A DNA stretch of 64,000 bases from Tetrahymena elliotti 4EA (lineage: Eukaryota > Ciliophora > Oligohymenophorea > Hymenostomatida > Tetrahymenidae): positions 305,993 through 369,992 of the forward strand of contig JH720353.1 of the NCBI GenBank assembly GCA_000231825.2, read 5' to 3'. A program made the translations under genes and the position numbers. This document shows, in pieces, positions 37,296-47,711 of this stretch (positions are counted from its first letter, which is position 1; each line of letters starts with the position of its first letter). Below the pieces are notes generated by a model, which did not search any database, was not told the origin of the DNA, and saw nothing but the letters and a program-made list of their open reading frames with translations.

Positions 37296-40200
37296 TCAAC
37301 TTTGAATGTTTCGTGAAGAATATTTTGAAAGAGATGGTATGATGCTCTGAGAATAGTCAATACCTAATTAAACAGAAAATCTATTACTTGAATATCCTTT
37401 AGGCTATTTTAGTTTTTAATCATTTTTTGAAATATTTTAGAGATAGTAAAGTGGATTGTAAAAGTCATATTTTAAGAAAAAGTTTTTCATATTGTTTAAA
37501 AAGGGAAGAACTTCGTGACAAATTTTTTCAGAATGTTTTTTATTTTCAGGATAATAAAGGAATTAAATATCCTTATAGTTATTCCTTTTCTCTTATAGAG
37601 GAATGCTTTCATCTAAAAAATATTTTATGAGTTTTATCTTCTAATCTGCAACATCTGGTTCATCGTTTATAAGTTTTTTTTCAAAAAGTTATTATGCTGT
37701 TTCAAGAGTAGGATAAATTTAATTTTTCATTCTTTCTTTAAATGTCATGTAATTGGTTTAAATTTCAGTTTAAGACTCTTTTATTGACAAATTTGAACAA
37801 TTTAATTAATTTTATAGATGTCCTATTATACTTAGTTTATGTTCACTATTATCTTTTTCTTTATTGCTTCCTATAGATTTCTAGGAATTCCTTTCACTTT
37901 ATATTTATTGAAAATTGCTGATAAAGTTTGACTTTCTAGGAGATAGTGATTTTTGCTTATTATTTTAGAGAAGTGAAAATCTAGATTTGCCTTTATCTTA
38001 CTATTCATTTTCCTGGTGAATTGACAAAAATAATTTTTATTATTTTTATTTTTTTGCTATATCTTTAACCTAAATAAAACTGCTTTGATTATTAGCTTTG
38101 CTTTGCATCTAAGAAGATTTATTATTCTTATCAAATTAATACTAATTATGCTACTAAGGCTAGGTTAATAAACTACTAGGTGTAGTACTTAATCCTACCA
38201 GTTTATATTCATAAAGCAGATTTTTACGCTTTTTAGGAATACCCTTTTTAGATTAAAACAAATAGTCTTTTGAGTCTTTGTATGAACGAAAGATTTATGA
38301 CCATTTTTTATTTGTATATTTCATATCGGATAAATTCTCAGTCAAAAGATTTGAGAGACTCTTCTTTTATTATAATAATTTTCCTTCCTAATCTGATGAT
38401 TTAACATCTTCGCCTCTTAAATTAAGCAATGTAGAATTTTTTTTGTTTATTATTGAGTTAAGTTAATTTTATTATTTTTGTTATATTTAAAGATCCTTTT
38501 CAAATTTGTCTTCATCTACTTCATTTTTCTATTGAATTTCCTTTTCAATTTATCTTATTGTTTTCTAAATTGCTCTGTTAGTGTTCAATTTAGAATTAAA
38601 TTATGAGCTTAAATCATTTTTTTCATGAGGATGTTTACTGCTACCTTATATGTAATTGTTTGATTGTATATTAAAAAAATCCTCCTCATTATTATCTTTT
38701 AAGGAATTATTATGAGATCTTTTTTAAGATGATGAATGTTTGTGACTCCCAAAAGGTTGATATCTTGATAAGTTAGAAATGAATAATTAATTGTACAAGC
38801 TTTAATCCTCTCCATAGCTACTTGTATTTTGGTGTGAAAAAGGATGATAAAAGGGTTTATTTCTAGTTGAGGATTAGCTGTTAAAAGTAGATTTTGGGCT
38901 TTATAAACCTGTGAGATAAAAATTTCCCTGCTTTTTAAAATTTAGATTTTCAGAGCTTTAGCGAGAGTGAAAAAAATTAGAGCCTATTTTATTGTCATTG
39001 TGTTGGGTAGAATATTAAGTATGTTAGCTTTATTATTAATTTTTTTTGTTTGCTATAGCACTATTTGCTGACTCATGAATATTTGAAGAGTAGTTCAAGC
39101 TACTTTAAGATTTATGTAGAAATTATCTGTATTTAATGCTTTAATTTTGGTTTAATTAATCATCTAAAAGATTTTTTGTTTCTCCTTAAACTTAATTAAT
39201 TTGCTAAGTACTTTCTGGTTGCTAAGAGTTATTATTATTATTAGCAACACTCTAAAACTTTGCTAAATAAGAGGAGTCTATTGTCTATTTTGATGAGGGT
39301 ATTAATTAAAACATTTACTGGTCATCTTAACTTTCAGTTAAAAGTTTGTTTTTTGAAGCATTTATAAGTAGAGTATTCCCTTACTAAGTAGAGTTTTCAA
39401 TAAAATCTTTACTCATCTCTGTAGAGTTTAAATGATTACCATAGATAGTAATACTTTTTACACTATTTGGCTTATAGATTTACTAAATGCTTTTTATCTA
39501 TCCTTCACTATTTAATCCTTATATTTCTTAGCTCTTTTTCCTATCTTAAAGAATATTTAATTACTTTTAATCTTAAGGTTAACTGTATTTATCAAAGAAG
39601 TTAATTTTTTAAGGAATAAAAGTAAGATTATCAATAGTCTTCTGTCTAAAATAACTTTGTTATAAATAGGGCTTTTTATTTATATTGATTGATTGTTAAT
39701 TTTTTTCATCTAAATTGTTTCCTAAATTTAGTGATTAATTTCTTTAAATCTACTGATTCTTATTATTATTATTATTTTCAAGCTAAGCTTAAGGCATGTT
39801 TAAGTGTTTTAAAGAAATACTTTCTTTATTACTTTCCTGCATTTAATCATTCTGAATTTAAGCTTGATTTTAGTTTAAAGTTGCTGAAGATCTTTTTTGC
39901 CCTTGGATGTCTCTTATTTGTTTTATAGAGCGATTTGATGCTTGATTAGATTCAATATTATGAAAAGATGATAAACTATTTGTTATATTGACTTTTTCAA
40001 ACTACCCAGAATTAATTTATTGCTACTAAAGTGATAGAAGTTTAGATATCATTTATTGGGTTTCTTTGCCATAGCTTGTTGACTATTTTCTAGAATTTTT
40101 TACTGGAGCATTTTTATTTTGCTGAGAGATATTTTATGTAAGATTTTTACTTTTGGCAATATCTACTATCGCAAGAGAGGCATGCTCATTTTTTAGAGAC

Positions 40201-40367
40201 TGGCTAAATTACTTTAAATTTTCTGCAGCTTTATCTTTCTAATGTATATTTTTTCTTGCTAATTTAGCTGTGGTTGCCTACTAGTCTTAAGCATCAACTT
40301 AGTTTTGAAATACCTAGGGAGATTCTTATAACTAGGCCCTAAGATCATTATTGTCTTTTTGTTACAT
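37296..40367 (-). CDS. Large single-exon Ser/Asn/Gln-rich protein
   Basis: One continuous minus-strand frame of 1,024 codons, from MQQKDNNDLRAQLQE at 40367 to TGA at 37296-37298, with no intron needed. I translated the full length without meeting an internal TGA. The composition is Ser/Asn/Gln/Lys-rich with many short basic or acidic patches. A coiled-coil-like segment (AIQKTIRQIEKEIQQKNEE) lies around nt 38490-38560. The last ~120 residues are less biased (LLYEYKLVGLS earlier, then EKICHEVLPFLNNMKNFF near the end) and may form a small folded domain. No known family was recognised. The two longest plus-strand frames here (37427-37630 and 39689-39928) are hydrophobic antisense shadows. Likely a ciliate-lineage protein of unknown role. 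Confidence 0.85.
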
Positions 40368-41250
40368 TACTTAATTATTTTTTAATTAAATAACACTTTT
40401 TTATAAATTACTGTTTTCAAAAAAATTCACTGCTAATAACATATAAATAAAGTTAAAAACTCAGTCAAAATTTTCAAGTTATTATTTTCTGCTTAGAAAA
40501 TAAAATACATTATAAAAGAAGAGACCACTAATTAATTTTTTGCAAGATATTAAAGTAAACCTCTTGATAGATTTTTAATGTAATAAATTGAAAAAAATAA
40601 TAATCTCTGGAAGTACTGAATGTAAATACACTAAAAAGATAGCTGATGTAATCTAAATATTTTAATAAATTTAGATTATACTGATTTGAGAACCATTAAA
40701 ATCAATTATAAATATATTTATTGTAGTTATTAAAAATACCATTCAAAACCAATCTCAATTTTAAATTCTAAAAAGAAAAGATCAAATAGAGTTTTTTCAG
40801 AAATTAAAAAAATGATTTATTTTCAAAGCTTTTACTTAGTCAATGATCAGGAAAATCATTTTTTAATTTCCTTCAATAAACAATATTTTAATTTAATTTT
40901 GTTTTAACATTTTGTTATCAATTTTAAAACGTTTTAATTTTTATTTCAAAAAATAAAAAATAATTCTAAAATAAAAATGTTTTTTAATTTTTGAAATATT
41001 TTGTTTTTATTTCACAATATAAATATCAAACATATTTTTGGTTTAGTATTTAAAAAAGAAGAACAGTGATTATTTTATTTTCATAAAAATTGAAATTCAA
41101 AAACAGTAATTGGTAATAAATATTGAGAATGTAATTTATTATCCTTGATAAATTTTTAAATTTTTGTTTCAAAAATATCTTTAAATTAGATCTATCAAAT
41201 TTCATTTATTTTAGAAGAAAACTTGGAATAAATAATTAGTTAATTATTTG
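40368..41250. other. Divergent intergenic region
   Basis: Shared upstream region of the minus-strand 1,023-residue protein and the plus-strand tectonic-like gene. It is AT-rich with several AATTTTTGAAATATTTTG-like stretches near 40990, 41090 and 41160. No gene or RNA was recognised; it presumably carries both promoters. Confidence 0.5.
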
Positions 41251-43292
41251 ATGAAATAGGTTTTTTAAAGTTTAATTGTAAAATATTAGAATATTGCATT
41301 TTTTAGTTCTCTAAGCTTCTATATTATTATTAGGTTTTATTTTTTTTGGTTGAAATAACTTCATCTGCAGCTACTCTTAATACAGGTAAAGATTCTATTT
41401 TGCAAGTTGTGTTAATGATTAAAATTACTTTTTTTTAAAAGATACTTCAAGTTGTCCATGCGATTAAGTTTAAGGTATTGCAGAATACTTGTGCTGTTGT
41501 GATGCTGATTATAAACCTTCAACAGATCTTATAAAACCTAGTTCTTGCATAGATAAGAGTAGGCTTAGAAATTAATTTAAAAATTTTAAAGGAGCTTTTT
41601 TATTTAAATTTTAGATTATGGAGATGTATTTTAGATACCTTTTTACACAGATTTGTAATCTAAAGCTTCAAGTATCGATGATCTTTATAGCCCTTTTAGA
41701 CTTGCATATTAGGTAATTAAATAAATTCATATCTTTATTCATTAATGATAATAAAATAATTATAAGGTGATTAAAACACTTGGTAGTGCCATGGATAGGA
41801 ATAAAATATAGGCCAGTATAGATTTTTAGCTATCAAGTCCCTCTGAAACAAAAGAATTTGCCACTATTTTATCAGAATAATTAAAAAATTATACATACTA
41901 TAGCCTTCCTAAATTTCTATAGGTATTTAAATTGTTTTTAAATATTTAATGCATTTATTTTGTAAATAATATTAAAAGCCTGAATAGAGAGTTTACAATA
42001 AATTTAAAAGAACTACTGATAATTTTTCTTCATTAGGAATTGTAGATGATATATATGTAAATATGTTTGTCAGAGATGAAGCTACAGGAAACTGTCTTAA
42101 ATATGTAGCAACAGAATATGTAATAATTAATTATTATTTCATTAACACTGATGATATGGACTGATTATCAGAAACTATTATAATAAGTTTATGTATCAAT
42201 AATATTTTTTTATTAATTTAGGAAACTGTACCATTTTTTTCTTGCAATATGAGATAATCTGATTAAGATTCTTATTAGAGCTTCGTTAGTAAAGCACTTG
42301 TCCCTACAGATAGGTGTTTAATTCTAAATAATAATTTTGAGTTAGTTTCTACACCAGCAAATGCTCTTACAGCAGCAGCAAACTCTTGCTAGAGTTAATA
42401 ACCAATGTAAGCTGTTGGTTTTGTTTATACAAATGATAGTGCAGATCAAGTAAATAAGATGATTTACATTACAGTTCTAAAAGCTCAAGCAGCAAAATAT
42501 GCAAATTTATTTTTTGGAGGAAAAATATATTATGATTATGTAATTAAATTTTAAATACAAATTTATTTCACAAAAAAAACATATTAAAAATAAAAATAAG
42601 CATCAAAATTCAATTTAATTAAAATTGATATTTAAAATAGGGTTCATATACTGAGGATATTGCAAAACCTAAAAGAGGTTATAATATTGGAGATCCTTTA
42701 ATATTTTATGATTCAAAATATGTTTAAAAAGGTTTGCCTTTTAATGATATTTTTAGTCCTTCAGGTACATGCTATACTCGAGATCTTACTGGTCTCACAT
42801 ATAATATGATTCATCAAATTGTAAAGCTATTTTGAATTACTAATGAAATTAATAATATTAAAATAAAATCTTTACAAATAGGATTTGTAATTTGGTAAAA
42901 ATTAGACTATTTCTTGTCTTATCTCTGGTACATCTAATGAATGGTAGGCTAATACCTTCTTGTTAAATACTAAATAGATTGGGAGATTTGCAAATGCTAA
43001 TCCTAAATATAAGTTAGATTGGGTTACTTATGATACATATACATAAAATGATAAACTCAATTTTGTATTAAAAATATACTATGCTAAGCAAGGTAAAGAC
43101 ACAAACCCCACATACAGAATTACAAAAGTTACTCCCGAAACAATTGCTTCAAGCGTAACAACTTAAAAAGCAATTTCAATATTGTTTTACGAGGAGCCAT
43201 AAGATACAAATTTCTTCATGGCAGCTGCACCTTAACTTGACAATAAACTTCCCCGTAACATTCTTTATCCATTCTTTACTTTTGAAGAGTGA
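41251..43292 (+). CDS. Tectonic-like secreted protein (ciliary transition-zone family)
   Basis: Exon 1 is only nine bases (Met-Lys-Gln, 41251-41259). A 47-nt intron (41260-41306) joins it to FSKLLYYYQVLFFLVE, giving a good signal peptide. The mature part begins with a tectonic-type cysteine cluster, SSCPCDQVQGIAEYLCCCDADY. Further family-like features are LYSPFRLAYQ, the GNCLKYVATEYE loop, FFSCNMR, DRCLILNNNFELV, and near the end SGTCYTRDLTGL and GDPLIFYD. The protein ends PFFTFEE before TGA 43290-43292. Several introns of 50-120 nt are present. In animals tectonics work with MKS/B9 proteins at the ciliary transition zone. No C-terminal membrane segment is seen, so this is a soluble/luminal type. 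Family call is by cysteine pattern and is fairly secure. Confidence 0.75.
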
Positions 43293-43642
43293 GAATGTAC
43301 TAATTAAAATAAAGAATAATTTTAAAGAAATTAAAGTTTAATAAATTATTTATTAATTGTTTATTTTTGTTAGTTTTGTGTGTTTGTGGGTCTAACTAAC
43401 TCAATTCTAAGAGCTTTAATTAATCAATTTATAGATTATTCGCGAAAATAGTTAAAAGACTCATGTATTTACTTATTTATGAATAAGAATATATATTTTC
43501 AAATATTTATTAAATATTGGTATCTGTTTTTACTACTTATAATACATATAAAAAATAATTAACTACAAAATTAAAAGCAAATTTTTATAGAAAAATCAAT
43601 ATTCATATTTAACATAGATATTTATAGATTAACATTGGTATA
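43293..43642. other. Short intergenic spacer
   Basis: AT-rich spacer between the tectonic-like and small Tim genes, both on the plus strand. No further element is visible. Confidence 0.5.
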
Positions 43643-43948
43643 ATGAGCTCAAAGAATACTTCAACTATTCAATTAGATCCACTTTTATAAAAAAATATAT
43701 AAAGCAGCGGTGTCACATATAAAGATTATATATCTACTAGTATTTAAGAAAAATATATGCTTCCTTGCACAGCTAAATGTTTCGTCGATTATTAAACACC
43801 ATTGACTGGAGTCGAAAAGGCTTGCCTTGCTAAATGTATTGACAGAGCTGCAGATTATCATGCTCTCTCATAATCTGAACTTAATCCCCTTACTAAATCA
43901 AACTAAAAATTAATCTTTAGTACTTTTGACCTTCCAGTAAAAAACTGA
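43643..43948 (+). CDS. Small Tim (Tim9/10/8/13-type) mitochondrial chaperone
   Basis: A single-exon 101-residue protein. It carries the twin Cx3C signature of intermembrane-space Tim chaperones: CTAKC at residues 42-46 and CLAKC at 61-65, 14 residues apart, with the usual acidic Glu just before the second pair (GVEKACLAKC). These proteins form hexamers that escort hydrophobic precursors to the TIM22 or SAM complex. Both cysteine pairs form disulfides through the Mia40 route. The N-terminal part is Ser/Thr/Gln-rich and there is no presequence, as expected. I cannot assign it to Tim8, 9, 10 or 13. In-frame TAA codons read as Gln. Confidence 0.85.
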
Positions 43949-44317
43949 TTTCATTTTTGGCTCAAAACTGATTAATGGAACTAATTTAATATTCAATTTG
44001 ATTTTAATTAAATGTTGCAACATTTTCGTGTATTCATATTTGTAAATAGGTTTAATAGATAATAATTGAGTTTAATATTTCGTTTTCACATTATTTGTTG
44101 AAAAATGTTTTATTTTAATTGTAAAATTATGGAAATCTACTTTTTTAAATTGTATCAAAAAACACAAACAAACAAGCAAATAAATTAATTCATGCAATTT
44201 TTATTGATAAAAATCTTTTCGAAATCAAAAAGAATATTCGTAAACAAAGATATTAATTATTTATTTAATTTTCTAACTCCTCTTAAAACAATACAAATTC
44301 TGATCACTTTTTTTTAA
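43949..44317. other. Convergent intergenic spacer
   Basis: Lies between the 3' ends of the small Tim gene (+) and the PG-repeat gene (-). It contains an ACAAACAAACAAGCAAATAA run near 44165. Presumably holds both 3' ends. Confidence 0.45.
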
Positions 44318-46323
44318 TCATGCTCTCTTGTGAAGCAAATAAGATGGTAAATTACCAATCGAACCTGCTATCTCATATTAGCCAGGAGAAGGCTCAAAAA
44401 GTTAACGTATATCTTGCTTAGATCTTTTTTGCTATGTAAAACTTTTGTTTTTAAGTTATGAGCTTAATTTAAAATAATCTTTTAATTATTAATTTACCCG
44501 AATTTAGGGCTTTATGATATAAATGAGACATCATATGAGCCAGGACCAGGGAAATTTATGGAGGATTCAACTTTATTGTGTTTGCCTTTTATCTTTGCTC
44601 CTTTTGATAAATCTAAAAAATGATATATTTTTATTAAAAAAATCTTTTATATTAAAATATTTATTACCAATACTGCTTTGATTTATATTATAAGAGCCTG
44701 GTCCTGGAATTTCATGTTATACTTTCCATTTTCCTTTATTTACATTTGTACTTATTTTAGCATGTGGGCTTTATCCTAAAGAGCTAGGAATATCATAACT
44801 AATTTAATTATATTTTTAAATAAAATTATTTTGCTTTTACTATAAAAATAAACTTACTTTCCTGGCCCAGGTGTTTTTAGATTTGGAACCAAATCTGGTC
44901 TTCTTGAATAACCTAATCCCCTATTTCTTTATTTTAAAAAATGTTTTTTTAAGTATTTATTTTTATTGAGAAATTCTGTTCTTACCTTGCATTTATTTCT
45001 TTTAAACTATCTTCTTTAGTAATATCAGCAGATATATATGATCCAGGTCCAGGAGTATCGCTCATGACTAATCCAGTTCTTAGTGAAGCACCCATTCTTT
45101 ATAATAAGTTAAATATATTTTTGAATAAAATAAAACATTTTTTTAAATACCTTATAGCTGGTTTTCTTAAATTCATAGTAATATTATAAGTTCCAGGTCC
45201 TGGAACTTTTGTCTTAAATTTATCTTTGACAGATAGTTTTTGACCTAGTGTAAAGTTTTTTTAAGAAGTATACAAAGGGTTAGAAACATTGAAATGACCT
45301 GGTCCAGGAGTATTATCTAATTTCATCATCATCCTACCACTTTTAGCAAAGCTTTTGATAAAATTGAAATGACCTTTAAATTTTTGAAATAAGTTTTATA
45401 AAATATACGTAGTTCCCTTGCTATTTAGATAGGAAGTCTCTTAAAAGTATTCACCAGGACCAGGTAAAGTAGAAGGACCCAAACTCTCTTCACTTTTACT
45501 CATTTTTAAAGTGTCAGATTGATTAGTTTTTAAAACATATTTGCTTTAATTAAATTTTTCAGTAAACTAATCATTGATATCATAAGCACCTGGCCCTGGG
45601 GTTTGTAATGTTGGCTTTAACTCTTCATATCTCAAAGAGAAACTATATTAAGGAGAACTCTATTTATTCTAATATGATTTAGTCACTTCATAGCTTTTTA
45701 CAAATAAACAATAAATGTTATCACTTATTAATTAATCCTATTATCAATTAAAAGCTAATAATTTAGAAAAATATATGTATACCTTCCAGGCCCTATTTCA
45801 TATTTATCTCCAAACTCTTTAAATTTACATTTGCTTATCGACACACTTTATCCATTCCCCTTAATAATTGTTAAAAGATTATGTTTTAGAAAGTATTTTC
45901 AAAATAATTTTAAGTATATTTGAAATGAACTCTTATTTATTAAATTTAAATTAGTCTTACTATTTCAGATTTAATTGAATAAGCTCCTGGAGGAGGAACT
46001 CCGCTTTCTTGAAATATTGGCTTTCTTGGTGATTTAGAAATTCTTGTTTTAAAAGATTGAATTTAATTTATATGGAAAGCAAATTAATCATTTATATAAA
46101 AGTAAATTCTACTAATATAAAGGCTATCTTGGTGAATTGATTGTGACACTCTCATTATTATAGGTACCTGGTCCTGGAGTTTAATTTTGATTATACAAAT
46201 CCTCTTAAATATAATTAAAGTTAATCTTATTTATTGAATTATATTCTATTTACATCTTTTTGATTTGCCTAAAGAAAAAGCACCATTAAAAGAATAAGTG
46301 ATAGAATTTGAAAATACTGACAT
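44318..46323 (-). CDS. SHIPPO / sperm-tail PG-rich-repeat protein (ODF3/CIMAP-like)
   Basis: It starts MSVFSNSITYSFNGAFSLG at 46323 and ends LPSYLLHKRA before TGA. About twelve copies of the Pro-Gly-Pro-Gly-x-Tyr motif follow each other: TPGPGTYNN, PPPGAYS, IGPGRY, TPGPGAYD, LPGPGEYF, TPGPGHFN, VPGPGTYN, TPGPGSYI, TPGPGK, IPGPGSYN, FPGPGSYD and PSPGQYE. Such repeats define the STPGR family of microtubule-associated axonemal proteins, including inner-junction and doublet-lumen proteins. Introns of about 50-120 nt fall between most repeats, so the gene is nearly one repeat per exon. A ciliary location is expected, in line with the tectonic-like gene nearby. Individual splice sites were not all resolved. 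Confidence 0.85.
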
Positions 46324-47711
46324 AGAATGCAAAGATTTTATTTTATTTTCTAAGATGTTATGCTAGTTTTTACTTCAGTAAATTCTCCCTCCTTTTTAGT
46401 AAAAATGTAACAAAGTTAAACTAACTTGAATGCTATTTATTCTTTTATCTACTTATCTATTCAAAAATTATTTGATTTGTATGATAGTATATAAATTAAT
46501 AAAAACATAAATAATAAAACATAAATTACTAGACCAATACAAAAAAATAAGTTCTTTAATTAGGATTGTAGAAAATTTAATTGAGGCCTGAACAAATTTT
46601 GTTTATTTTGCGTTTTTGGTAGGAATACCAAAATCAAATTTTGTATTATTTAAACTTACTTAAAAATAATTTATTTAGAATCTAAACTAAAAAATTAAAT
46701 TTGTAACAATTTAGTTAAAGTGTTGATGATTTAGTTTAATATTATGCTTTTATTTTATTTAAAAAAATTTATGATGTTCATACATAATTAAGTTTAGAAG
46801 CAATAAACTCAATAGATTAGATATTATTTACAGTAAGTTAGAAAATATTCACAAACAAATGAAAAAATATAAATTAAAAAAAGGATTACTTTATTCAAAT
46901 AAAAATATCACTAATAATAATCGATAATAAATCAACAGATTATGTATATGTATTATTTGATATTACTAATTTGATTAATAGTAGTTTTTTTATTTTATTT
47001 TAAATCATCTTTACAAATAATAATAATTATTATATTTTACTTAAGTTCTTTTTTCATTCCTTTATTATTCAGAATGTCAGCAAGAGTTAGAAAAATATTA
47101 TAAACAAATGAAAATATTAAAGATGTTAATAAGGACTTCTTTTATTAAAAAAATACAGCTAACAATAATTCATTAATCTCAAATATTCATAAATATTTTT
47201 ATAAAAAGTGAATTTTTAACTTTGTGTGAAACGATTTTTACAACTAATTATTATGTTAATTTCTTTTGATTAAAAATAAAAAATAATTCAGCAAAAATGT
47301 AAATATCTTAACATCTAAAAAGGATATACCTATATTATAATGAAAAACAACTAATTATATTATTTAAAAAATCAGTGTTTATTCTTTTATTGATCTATAC
47401 ATTTTACTTTTCAATTTTTGTAATTGTAATTTTTAAAAGTTATTATTTTTATAGTTTAGTAAAATATTATGATTAGATGAGAAAAGAATAACAAATAAGA
47501 AAATATGTGCAGAGAAATTTAAATAGATAAAGATGTTAAAAAAGACATACTTTATGTAAAATAAAAATACAACAAATGATATTCAATAATAAATCAATTC
47601 ATTAATATTTATAATATAATTATAAGTGATTATTTAATTTCATTTTTAATGATCTTTAAATATAATTATTATTATATTCTATTTAAATATTTTTTTTCAA
47701 TGCTATACTGT
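46324..47711. other. Intergenic region with degenerate tandem repeats
   Basis: No gene was found. Most of the interval from 46830 is filled by diverged repeats described separately. The plus-strand 64-codon frame at 47649-47843 is a shadow of the neighbouring gene's C-terminus. Confidence 0.5.
46830..47690. repeat. Degenerate ~220-bp tandem repeat, about four units
   Basis: A recurrent block (AAGATGTTAA..AAGGAC.. TTTATT, then A-rich, then AATAATAAATCA, then a TTATTATT-rich segment) is recognisable around 46880, 47115, 47305 and 47530. Spacing is about 195-245 bp. Identity between units is low, so limits are approximate. Confidence 0.45.

Noticed and set aside
37427..39928. Plus-strand hydrophobic frames (37427-37630, 39689-39928) as membrane-protein genes, possibly with TGA read as an amino acid
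   Set aside because: The minus strand has a single 1,024-codon frame with a good start and stop. The in-frame plus-strand TGAs are simply Ser (TCA) codons of that gene read backwards.
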